This document shows positions 1 to 5,916 of a stretch of 9,330 bases of DNA, piece after piece. Every line of letters begins with the position of its first letter. Within the stretch, counting starts at the first letter, position 1. The position numbers were made by a program, and so were the translations under genes. The notes beneath the pieces were generated by a model that saw only the letters and a list, made by a program, of their open reading frames with translations, did not search any database and was not told where the DNA came from. Source of the DNA: SIG299 sp045593825 (lineage in GTDB: Bacteria; Bacillota; Clostridia; Lachnospirales; Lachnospiraceae); the NCBI GenBank assembly GCA_045593825.1, contig JAZNXI010000075.1, forward strand, positions 1-9,330, written 5' to 3'.

Positions 1-1331
1 CCGGTATTAAGGGTTGTATGATTATCCGCCCAACCGGTTACGCTATTTGGGAATTAATCCAGAAGGAGCTGGATGCTCGTTTTAAGGCAACCGGCGTAGA
101 AAATGTTTACATGCCGATGTTCATTCCGGAATGTCTTTTAAACAAGGAAAAGGACCACGTAGAAGGTTTCGCGCCGGAAGTAGCATGGGTTACCCACGGT
201 GGTACCGAGCCTCTTCAGGAGAGAATGTGTGTAAGACCTACCTCCGAGACTCTGTTCTGTGACTTCTACTCCAGAATCATCGAGTCCCACAGAGACTTAC
301 CAAAGTTATATAATCAGTGGTGTTCCGTAGTCCGTTGGGAAAAGACCACAAGACCATTCCTTCGTTCCATGGAATTCTTATGGCAGGAAGGCCATACCGC
401 TCACGCAACAGCAGAAGAAGCGCAGGAAAGAACCATCCAGATGTTAAACCTGTATGCAGACTTCTGTGAGGATACTCTTGCTATCCCAATGGTACGCGGT
501 CAGAAGACCGACAAGGAAAAGTTCGCCGGTGCTAAGGCTACTTACACCATCGAGGCTCTTATGCACGATGGTAAGGCACTCCAGTCCGGTACCAGCCATA
601 ACTTCGGTGACGGTTTTGCCAAGGCATTTGACATTCAGTATACCGATAAGGAAAACAAGTTACAGTATGTACATCAGACTTCCTGGGGCATGACCACCCG
701 TCTTATCGGTGCGGTAATCATGGTTCACGGCGACAACAACGGTCTCGTTCTGCCACCTGCCATTGCTCCAACTCAGGTTGTTATCATCCCAATCCGCCAG
801 CAGGCAGAGGGCGTTTTAGAAACCGCTGACAAGATTCGCGAAAAGCTTGGCGGCTGCAGAGTTAAGGTTGACGATTCTGACAAGAGCCCTGGCTGGAAGT
901 TTGCAGAGCATGAAATGCGCGGTGTTCCGGTTCGTATCGAAATCGGACCAAAGGATATCGAGGCAGGTCAGGCTATGGTGGCAAGACGTGACACCGGCGA
1001 GAAGATGGCAATTGCCATTGCAGACCTGGAAACCGAGATTCCAAAGCTCTTAGAAAGAATCCAGAAGGAAATGTTAGAGCGTGCAAGAGTTCATCGCGAT
1101 GAGCACACCTACGACGCTCACAACGCAGAAGAAATGGCAGACATCGCTGCCAACAAGCCTGGCTTCATCCGTGCTATGTGGTGTGGCGACAGAGCCTGCG
1201 AAGACAGCTTAAAGGAAACCGCTGGCATCACTTCCCGTTGTATGCCATTTGCACAGGAAAATATTGCAGATACTTGCGTATGCTGCGGCAAGCCTGCTAA
1301 GAAGATGGTTTACTGGGGTAAGGCGTATTAA
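1..1331 (+). CDS. proS: Prolyl-tRNA synthetase, archaeal/eukaryotic-like type, 5' truncated
   Basis: This enzyme attaches proline to tRNA-Pro in the cytoplasm. The reading frame is open from the left edge (first full codon at base 3, reading GIKGCM), so the start lies outside. 442 residues are visible, and I estimate a few dozen are missing compared with the roughly 480-residue family. Class II synthetase signatures are clear: IRPTGYAIWE near the left edge, RPTSETLF (about 234-257), a motif 2 region with RWEKTTRPFLR and the E-x-H loop WQEGHTAH (about 328-405), and a motif 3 region GMTTRLIGAV followed by HGDNNGLVLPP (about 690-755). The C-terminal domain carries five cysteines ending in a CVCCGK cluster (about 1182-1290) and closes with WGKAY, as in the short ProS type that has a zinc-binding-like tail and lacks the YbaK-like editing insertion. 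Codon use is strongly biased, suggesting high expression. A terminator follows directly. Confidence 0.97.
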   Translation, partial: GIKGCMIIRPTGYAIWELIQKELDARFKATGVENVYMPMFIPECLLNKEKDHVEGFAPEVAWVTHGGTEPLQERMCVRPTSETLFCDFYSRIIESHRDLPKLYNQWCSVVRWEKTTRPFLRSMEFLWQEGHTAHATAEEAQERTIQMLNLYADFCEDTLAIPMVRGQKTDKEKFAGAKATYTIEALMHDGKALQSGTSHNFGDGFAKAFDIQYTDKENKLQYVHQTSWGMTTRLIGAVIMVHGDNNGLVLPPAIAPTQVVIIPIRQQAEGVLETADKIREKLGGCRVKVDDSDKSPGWKFAEHEMRGVPVRIEIGPKDIEAGQAMVARRDTGEKMAIAIADLETEIPKLLERIQKEMLERARVHRDEHTYDAHNAEEMADIAANKPGFIRAMWCGDRACEDSLKETAGITSRCMPFAQENIADTCVCCGKPAKKMVYWGKAY

Positions 1332-1347
1332 TTTAATATAATAACAG

Positions 1348-1396
1348 AAAAGGCAGTTCTTATGTGGTACGAGGTATCATTAGGAACTGCCTTTTT
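1348..1396 (+). terminator. Rho-independent terminator of proS
   Basis: A perfect 12-bp stem pairs bases 1348-1359 (AAAAGGCAGTTC) with 1384-1395 (GAACTGCCTTTT). It has a 24-base loop, and the right arm ends in a run of five T. It begins 17 bases after the proS stop codon, the usual place for an intrinsic terminator. The loop is long, but further weak pairing is possible just inside the stem. Confidence 0.88.
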
Positions 1397-1459
1397 GTCA
1401 TCTTGCACAGTCAAACAATTTGATTTTTGTGGATAATGCCGAACTTTTGGTGTGCGCTA

Positions 1460-1489
1460 TTGTGCAGCACCGGGAGTGTGTGATATACT
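1460..1489 (+). promoter_or_regulatory. Candidate extended -10 promoter for the Rpn-nuclease block
   Basis: TATACT at 1484-1489 is preceded by TGA, giving a TGn extended -10. A weak -35 candidate, TTGTGC (1460-1465), sits 18 bases upstream. A start near 1496 would give a leader of about 147 bases before the GTG start at 1643. The -10 hexamer is the exact centre of an inverted repeat listed separately. No better promoter was found in the 1396-1642 gap. Confidence 0.5.
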
Positions 1490-1496
1490 TCACACA
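1477..1496. promoter_or_regulatory. Perfect inverted repeat around the -10 (Crp/Fnr- or Rex-like operator)
   Basis: TGTGTGA (1477-1483) and TCACACA (1490-1496) are perfect inverted repeats separated by six bases, TATACT, the proposed -10 element. The inner part TGTGA-N6-TCACA equals the E. coli CRP consensus half-sites. It also equals the core of the Rex operator known from B. subtilis, but the T/A flanks of the Rex site are G/C here. A protein bound here would cover the -10 and so act as a repressor. The symmetry is seen directly. The regulator is inferred, and the promoter itself is not proven. Confidence 0.45.
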
Positions 1497-1583
1497 AAGC
1501 ATATTTCTAAAGAATCAAAAGTTGCCGTTGCATGTTCTAAGAAAAATATCCGGGAATTCATGCTTTTATTTTCCATACAAAAA

Positions 1584-1636
1584 GCAGGAGTTTCCCCCAC
1601 CTCCTGCAATAACAAAGTGTGTTTAATTGAGGAGGT
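1584..1636 (+). promoter_or_regulatory. Leader with two competing hairpins, one sequestering the SD of the Rpn gene
   Basis: Hairpin A pairs GCAGGAG (1584-1590) with CTCCTGC (1601-1607) over a 10-base loop. Hairpin B pairs ACCTCCT (1599-1605) with AGGAGGT (1630-1636), and CAAT (1607-1610) with ATTG (1626-1629). That gives 11 bp with G1606 bulged and a 15-base loop. B buries the whole Shine-Dalgarno of the gene starting at 1643. The arm 1599-1607 is used by both, so they exclude each other: A frees the SD and B hides it. Neither is followed by a U-tract, so control of translation is likelier than termination. An upstream segment, AAAGCAT (1496-1502), can also pair with ATGCTTT (1560-1566), so the leader may fold further. 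I recognise no known riboswitch class here. Confidence 0.45.
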
Positions 1637-1642
1637 ATTTTA

Positions 1643-2587
1643 GTGGCAAAAGAAGATGAAATATTAACACGTTATTTGAGCGACAATGAACGCTATGCAG
1701 ATTTAATCAATGGTGTAAGTTTTGGCGGACGTTCTGTGGTGAAGCCGGAAGATTTGTCAGATAGAGATAGTAAAACCGGTTATCACAAAGGTGAAAAAAA
1801 CATAAAAGGAAAGCAAAATATAAAGTATCGTGATTTGTTTCGCAAGGCATCCTTTGGTGCCAGCTTTGCGGTAATAGGTGTAGAAAACCAAAATCAGGTA
1901 CATTATCTTATGCCGATACGATGCATGGAATATGATGTAAAAGAGTATCAGCGCCAAGTGATAGACAAGAAGAAAAAGCTGAAAGCGGAAGTCAAAGAAG
2001 GAAAAAATATATCGGAGGCAGAGTTCCTGTCAGGATTTTGTAAAAATGAAAAACTAAATCCCTGCATTACGTTTGTTTTATTTTATGGTGATAATTGGGA
2101 TGGAAGTGCCGATGTCCATGGTTTGTTGGATTTCACAAATATTCCGGAAGAATTAAAATCCATGGTTGGTAACTATAAAATCAATTTAGTGGATATAAAG
2201 AAATTGGAACGTACAGACATGTTTCATACGGATATCAAGCAAGTGTTCGATTTTATCCGGTATGAAAAAAATAAAGAAAAGTTGGAAGAACTACTGGCAA
2301 ATGAACCAAAGTACAGAAGGTTGGCAAGGGATGCATATGATGTTATTGCGGCATTCACCAAATCAAAGGAACTAATTCAAATTGAAGAAGATGTAGAAGG
2401 AGAGTGTGTGGATATGTGTAAAGCTTTGCAGGATTGGGCAGAAGAAGAAAGAAAAAAAGGCAAAATGGAAGGAAATTTGGAAAATCTTCGTGCTATTATA
2501 AATAATTTAAAATTATCAGCAGAAAAAGCAATGGAAGTATTAGATATTCCACCGGAGGAAAGAGAACAGTATTTGGAATTAATCTAG
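1643..2587 (+). CDS. Rpn-family PD-(D/E)XK nuclease / putative transposase
   Basis: This 314-residue protein belongs to the Rpn/YhgA-like group, often annotated as recombination-promoting nuclease or PD-(D/E)XK 'transposase'. The N-terminal catalytic half shows RYADLING (17-24) and KPEDLSDRDS (34-43). The likely metal ligands follow: D64 in YRDLFRK and the E-x-Q pair E81/Q83 in GVENQ, leading into HYLMPIRCMEYD (87-98) and YQRQV. The C-terminal part is charged (EEERKKGKMEGN, about 268-279) and ends in the family's short helical tail SAEKAMEVLDIPPEEREQY. The start is GTG at 1643, with GAGGAGGT at 1629-1636 and a 6-base spacer. The nearby ATG at 1656 is out of frame. Lys/Ile codons are AAA/ATA-rich, unlike proS, which suggests weak expression or acquisition. 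A possible internal start is listed separately. Family members introduce DNA breaks, and the cellular role here is unknown. Confidence 0.9.
   Translation: MAKEDEILTRYLSDNERYADLINGVSFGGRSVVKPEDLSDRDSKTGYHKGEKNIKGKQNIKYRDLFRKASFGASFAVIGVENQNQVHYLMPIRCMEYDVKEYQRQVIDKKKKLKAEVKEGKNISEAEFLSGFCKNEKLNPCITFVLFYGDNWDGSADVHGLLDFTNIPEELKSMVGNYKINLVDIKKLERTDMFHTDIKQVFDFIRYEKNKEKLEELLANEPKYRRLARDAYDVIAAFTKSKELIQIEEDVEGECVDMCKALQDWAEEERKKGKMEGNLENLRAIINNLKLSAEKAMEVLDIPPEEREQYLELI
2397..2587 (+). other. Candidate internal translation start giving a C-terminal Rpn fragment
   Basis: Inside the Rpn gene, AAGGAG (2397-2402) is followed after five bases by an in-frame GTG (2408-2410, codon 256), and two codons later by an in-frame ATG (2414-2416, codon 258). 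Initiation would give a 59- or 57-residue product beginning VDMCKALQDW and ending at the same stop. It would contain the charged segment and the terminal helix but none of the nuclease motifs. For E. coli Rpn proteins, separately translated C-terminal products that restrain the toxic full-length protein have been reported. That precedent makes this site credible. Purine-rich Glu/Lys codons also produce SD-like strings by chance. Confidence 0.35.
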
Positions 2588-2670
2588 GAAAAGGAACAGG
2601 AGTTGTTGAGTGGATTTGCAGAAGAATTACAGATGAAAAACATTTGGTGTTTTGGAGATTCAGGAGGAGA

Positions 2671-3135
2671 ATGCGTTACGGTAGGAAAGTAATAGTGGGT
2701 GTAGTTTTTGGCTTATTGTTAATAGTAAGTGCAGTATGGTTGTTAGGCAAAACGGTCACAAAAATAGAGTGGAGAGGTAAGTATGTTGGAAGTTTTGTAG
2801 ACGATAGTGAGTATTATAAAAAGTTCACACCAAGTATACATATTGAAAAAACATCAGAAAATTATAAACTTACCATGTCGTTCAGAACAGTATACGGAGA
2901 AAGCAAGGATAACGTCATCGGAGAGGATTTTCTTCCTGTGGAATTGGAACGGATGGATAAGCGGGAATATGTTCTTCTTTTTGAACACAAGCTTTCCAAG
3001 GTAACAGGAATAGATTATAAGTTGTTTGTTGAAATACAATATGACACAGAGGACACGTTGAAATTCAGATATTCCGAAAAAGAAGAAGAGTTAAGAGAGC
3101 AAAGTTTTTATATGTTGCGTAGAGTGGATGAATAA
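2671..3135 (+). CDS. Hypothetical membrane-anchored protein
   Basis: I do not recognise this family. From ATG 2671 the product is 154 residues: a short basic start (MRYGRK), one hydrophobic segment (about 7-25, VIVGVVFGLLLIVSAVWLLG), then an extracytoplasmic-looking domain rich in charged and aromatic residues with alternating beta-like patterns (YKLTMSFRTVYG, DYKLFVEIQYD, TLKFRYSE) and a glutamate-rich end. There is no lipobox cysteine and no recognisable catalytic motif. The ATG is preceded by AGGAGG (2662-2667) only 3 bases away, which is tight. An in-frame TTG at 2644 and GTG at 2647 would add up to nine residues (MVFWRFRRR) but lack an SD. It starts 83 bases after the Rpn stop with no terminator between, so co-transcription is likely. 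The base composition looks AT-rich like the Rpn gene. Confidence 0.72.
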   Translation: MRYGRKVIVGVVFGLLLIVSAVWLLGKTVTKIEWRGKYVGSFVDDSEYYKKFTPSIHIEKTSENYKLTMSFRTVYGESKDNVIGEDFLPVELERMDKREYVLLFEHKLSKVTGIDYKLFVEIQYDTEDTLKFRYSEKEEELREQSFYMLRRVDE

Positions 3136-3180
3136 CAATTTTAATAAAAAAATAGAAGAACATATACGGAAATTATGTAT

Positions 3181-3209
3181 TCACTGTATTCGGCAAACCG
3201 ATGTATAAT
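3181..3209 (+). promoter_or_regulatory. Possible promoter upstream of the second small membrane-protein gene
   Basis: TATAAT (3204-3209) is a perfect -10. TTCACT (3180-3185) is a 4/6 match to the -35 consensus at 18-base spacing. The expected start, near 3216, would fall on the first base of the AAAGGAG ribosome binding site, leaving almost no leader. That weakens the call. Confidence 0.35.
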
Positions 3210-3227
3210 CGCGGGAAAGGAGTTTTT

Positions 3228-3641
3228 ATGAAAAAGAAATGGATTTTACTTGTTGTTGCGTTAATTTTGATAGGAGGACTGTCCTTTGTTTTTGTTCTGT
3301 ACAACACTCCGGATATCAGAATCGGAATGACTCATTCTGCAGATGGAACTGTGAATTTTCCGTCTATTACCTGTAACGCCCGGTTAGGAATTGGTATGTC
3401 CCAAAAGGCTGAGCAAAAATGGTCAGACGCATTGGAGGAATTTAGAGCAGAATGCTCCGATGAAGTGACCTATATGATGGCCCATTATACCAGTTTGGAG
3501 TTGGATGCGGATATCACCTTTGAGGGTGATAAGACGTACATTCACCTGTTTGGTAAGGGTATCCCGGAGGGCAGTGCCGAGGTGGAAAACATCGATAAAA
3601 ATTATGAGTTAAATTTCAAGGCAAAACCGCAAAATCCATAA
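3228..3641 (+). CDS. Hypothetical secreted or membrane-anchored small protein
   Basis: This 137-residue protein is not recognised. It begins MKKKW and has one hydrophobic segment (about 5-28, ILLVVALILIGGLSFVFVLY), which could be an uncleaved anchor or a signal peptide. There is no lipobox. The remainder is a soluble domain with two cysteines (in SITCNA and AECSDE) that could form a disulfide outside the cell, a helical middle (QKAEQKWSDALEEFRAE), and beta-like strands towards the end (SLELDADITFEGDKTYIHLFGKG). ATG 3228 was chosen because AAAGGAG (3216-3222) lies five bases upstream. The in-frame ATG at 3201 lacks an SD and would put nine residues before the basic start. It follows the preceding gene by 92 bases and ends 16 bases before a strong hairpin. 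Base composition here is closer to the housekeeping genes than to the Rpn gene. Confidence 0.75.
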   Translation: MKKKWILLVVALILIGGLSFVFVLYNTPDIRIGMTHSADGTVNFPSITCNARLGIGMSQKAEQKWSDALEEFRAECSDEVTYMMAHYTSLELDADITFEGDKTYIHLFGKGIPEGSAEVENIDKNYELNFKAKPQNP

Positions 3642-3657
3642 GAAAACTGCAATTGAT

Positions 3658-3690
3658 AAGGGCTGACGCCAAATGTAACGTCAGCCCTTT
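3658..3690. terminator. Bidirectional terminator between convergent genes
   Basis: A perfect 11-bp stem pairs AAGGGCTGACG (3658-3668) with CGTCAGCCCTT (3679-3689), with a 10-base loop. On the plus strand it is followed by a T-rich run (TTTCCTT). On the minus strand it is followed by TTATCAATT, a poorer tract. It fills the 51-base gap between the stop codons of the plus-strand small gene and the minus-strand acetyltransferase, so it probably serves both. Confidence 0.85.
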
Positions 3691-3692
3691 CC

Positions 3693-4466
3693 TTAATAAT
3701 TATTTATCTCATACGCCACATACTCATGGCTGTACTCATACCCCAGCTTTTCCGCCAGTGCCACGGAAATTTTGGTTCTGGCATCCCAGCTTGGGTAAAG
3801 CCCCCGCCTTAAACATTCCAGAATCAGTTTGGATGCACAACGGTAGGCAAGACCTTGCTTGCGATAGTCCTCTCTGGTAACAATTTCAATTTCAATCCCA
3901 TCCGTATAGGAGGAGTAGGAAGAGGCACCGGCTACAATTTCACCGGTGTCTTTTTTTACCATAAGGGCACCAAGACCAATCTTTTCGAACATGGCATAGT
4001 CTTTATAGTTGGATACAAAATCCTCGCTCCAGTATTCCGAAAGGCAGGCATTGTAAAGTGCTTCGTCAATCATTTTCAGTTCTAATCCGTCCGGTACGGT
4101 TGCCACTGCATGCTCCAGATTTTCTTTATTGAAGTTCCCTGTATTCTTTTTGATGGCATAGCGGAAGTTTTTTTCTGCACCGTCCTTATAATGCTTTTCA
4201 ATCAGCGCAGCCCATGCGTCATTTTCCGGTACCATGATAATGTAGTTTTTCTTGTAGGTGGATGGTTTATATGCCACAAGCTCGGCGCTTGGAGTTCCTG
4301 CAAGAAAACAGAAGTCTCCTAAAATTACCATGGCGGCGTCCGGTTTTTCTGTATCTTCTGCGTAGATATCGCCCATAATGCCCTGCAACGCGGACCAGAT
4401 GCAGGTTTCCTGCCAGCGGTCAAAAAGGTGTTCTACGGTTTTTGTGTCAGTTACTTTTTTTATCAT
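3693..4466 (-). CDS. GNAT-family N-acetyltransferase (ZmaR-like type)
   Basis: This complete 257-residue protein of the GNAT superfamily would transfer an acetyl group from acetyl-CoA to an amine. The acetyl-CoA binding motif A is seen at about 191-215: IEIEIVTRED then RKQGLA (202-207), the R/Q-x-x-G-x-G/A pyrophosphate loop with alanine as the last residue. The strand before it is GEIVAGASSYSSYTDG. The C-terminal SWDART (226-231) and ALAEKLGYE (237-244) match the two-domain GNAT group that includes zwittermicin resistance protein ZmaR. The N-terminal half (LFDRWQETCIWSALQG) is the variable domain, so the substrate cannot be read from sequence. ATG 4466 follows AAAGGA with 7-base spacing. It has its own promoter, divergent from cca. 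It could act on antibiotics, peptides or metabolites. Confidence 0.88.
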   Translation of the reverse strand: MIKKVTDTKTVEHLFDRWQETCIWSALQGIMGDIYAEDTEKPDAAMVILGDFCFLAGTPSAELVAYKPSTYKKNYIIMVPENDAWAALIEKHYKDGAEKNFRYAIKKNTGNFNKENLEHAVATVPDGLELKMIDEALYNACLSEYWSEDFVSNYKDYAMFEKIGLGALMVKKDTGEIVAGASSYSSYTDGIEIEIVTREDYRKQGLAYRCASKLILECLRRGLYPSWDARTKISVALAEKLGYEYSHEYVAYEINNY

Positions 4467-4508
4467 AATAAAATCCTTTCTGATGAAAACACGTCATATT
4501 TGTTTTTT

Positions 4509-4536
4509 AGTATATCATATTTCCAAGGGATGTAAA
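4509..4536 (-). promoter_or_regulatory. Promoter of the GNAT gene
   Basis: Reading the minus strand, TTTACA (complement of 4531-4536, 5/6 to the -35 consensus) is separated by 16 bases from TATACT (complement of 4509-4514). TGA lies directly before the hexamer, giving an extended -10. The leader would be about 35 bases. Confidence 0.72.
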
Positions 4537-4546
4537 AGGATTTGCG

Positions 4547-4575
4547 TTGTAATTCGTCTGGAAATTTGGTATACT
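4547..4575 (+). promoter_or_regulatory. Promoter of the cca-cotS-PEGA run
   Basis: TTGTAA (4547-4552) and TATACT (4570-4575) are separated by exactly 17 bases, as for the vegetative sigma factor. The expected start near 4582 leaves a leader of about 27 bases to the cca ATG. It lies 10 bases from the -35 of the divergent GNAT promoter. Confidence 0.72.
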
Positions 4576-4608
4576 AAATTATTAGATTACAGAAAAAGGA
4601 GCCCACCC

Positions 4609-5916
4609 ATGAACATCCAGGTGCCGGAAAAAGTGAATATGATTATCGAAACCCTGCTGGCACATGGGTTTGAGGCTTATGCCGTGGGCGGCTGTGTAAG
4701 AGACGGTCTGCTTGGCCGTGAAGCGGATGACTGGGACATTACCACTTCCGCAAGTCCTTATGAGGTAAAGGAGCTATTCCGGCGTACCATCGACACCGGT
4801 ATCCAGCACGGCACGGTTACCGTAATGTTAGACAAAGAAGGGTTTGAGGTTACTACTTACCGCATCGACGGTGAATACGAAGACGGCCGTCACCCGAAGG
4901 AAGTTTTATTTACCAAAAACCTGGAGGAAGATTTAAAACGCCGTGACTTCACCATCAATGCCATGGCTTACAATGAGCAGACCGGTATGGTGGATATTTT
5001 TGGTGGGGGGCAGGATTTAAACGATAAAATTATCCGCTGCGTAGGTGTGGCGGGAGACCGCTTCGACGAAGACGCCTTGCGTATTATGCGGGCCTTCCGT
5101 TTTTCGGCGCAGTTAGGATTTTCCATTGAAGAAAATACCCGTATTGCAGCTGCGGAGAGAGCAGAGAATTTAAAGAAAATCAGTGCGGAACGAATCCGCG
5201 TGGAATTAACAAAACTGTTGTTATCCCCGCATCCGGACCGGCTGCTATGGATGCAGCAAAACGGCATTACTGAGATTGTTTTGCCGGAATTTGATGCTAT
5301 GGTGGCAACCTTTTTACAGGAAGTGGGATATGGCTTTAATTTAGGGGTATATACCCTGGAGGTAATCAGTCAGGCAGGAACACAAGGGGATTGGAGTAAA
5401 AAGGAGCTGCAGATGTTAAAGTTTGCGGCACTGTTGCATTCCCTGGCAGGAGGCGCAGCGAAAGCGGTGATGCGCCGTTTGAAATTTGATAATGAGACAA
5501 CCGACATGGTAGTCCGTCTGGTGACGGCCTATGATGAATATATTGATTTGTCCGGCCCGAAAGAGGAAAATCAGGCAGCCATGCGTCATATGATGCACCG
5601 CCTCGGCCCGGATATGATGGAACTTTTATGGGAACTTCAGAGGGCACAGATTGTGTCCGGAAATCCGGCGGTTAAGGAACAAAAATTGGCTGTGCTGGCA
5701 GAAACCAGAGAACTTCACCGGGAAGTTGCAGAAAGGGGAGACTGTGTTTCCCTAAAACAACTGGCGGTAAACGGTAAGGATATTATCGGCATCGGGGCAA
5801 CCCCGGGAAAACAGCTGGGAGAAATTTTAGAGCAGTTGTTACAACAGGTGTTAGACAAGCCTGAGCTGAATGAAAGAGAAATTTTACTTTCACTGGCAAA
5901 ACAACGTATCGTTTGA
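4609..5916 (+). CDS. cca: CCA-adding tRNA nucleotidyltransferase, class II
   Basis: This 435-residue enzyme adds or repairs the 3'-terminal CCA (or part of it) of tRNAs without a template. Class II signatures are complete in the head: GGCVRD (27-32), the catalytic carboxylates in DDWDI (40-44, D41 and D43), HGTVTV (67-72), RRDFTINAMA (111-120) and the nucleotide-selecting motif EDALRIMR (154-161) followed by AFRFSAQLGF. The usual HD subdomain position reads LLHSLAGG, so the metal-binding His-Asp pair is absent. The C-terminal end has the family pattern GATPGKQLGEILEQLLQQVL. ATG 4609 was chosen because AAAAAGGAG lies 7 bases upstream and the promoter is just before it. The frame is open further upstream by chance. 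It could be a full CCA enzyme or a CC- or A-adding variant, and sequence alone does not settle this. The next gene follows after 63 bases. Confidence 0.95.
   Translation: MNIQVPEKVNMIIETLLAHGFEAYAVGGCVRDGLLGREADDWDITTSASPYEVKELFRRTIDTGIQHGTVTVMLDKEGFEVTTYRIDGEYEDGRHPKEVLFTKNLEEDLKRRDFTINAMAYNEQTGMVDIFGGGQDLNDKIIRCVGVAGDRFDEDALRIMRAFRFSAQLGFSIEENTRIAAAERAENLKKISAERIRVELTKLLLSPHPDRLLWMQQNGITEIVLPEFDAMVATFLQEVGYGFNLGVYTLEVISQAGTQGDWSKKELQMLKFAALLHSLAGGAAKAVMRRLKFDNETTDMVVRLVTAYDEYIDLSGPKEENQAAMRHMMHRLGPDMMELLWELQRAQIVSGNPAVKEQKLAVLAETRELHREVAERGDCVSLKQLAVNGKDIIGIGATPGKQLGEILEQLLQQVLDKPELNEREILLSLAKQRIV

Noticed and set aside
1420..1643. Two short overlapping plus-strand ORFs (1420-1626 and 1452-1643) in the proS-Rpn gap
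   Set aside because: They lack a convincing SD, have no family-like composition, and run through the proposed promoter, hairpins and SD of the Rpn gene. The region reads better as control sequence.
1484..1643. Insertion sequence or transposon ends around the Rpn gene
   Set aside because: Despite the 'transposase' label of the family, I found no terminal inverted repeats or target-site duplication flanking 1643-2587 or the whole block.
2644..2670. TTG/GTG start for the first small membrane protein
   Set aside because: No SD precedes them. ATG 2671 has AGGAGG upstream and gives a normal basic-then-hydrophobic N-terminus.
4378..4608. Upstream 77-codon extension of the cca frame
   Set aside because: It crosses the start of the minus-strand GNAT gene and both divergent promoters. 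The ATG at 4609 has a good SD and the protein then begins at the usual distance from GGCVRD.
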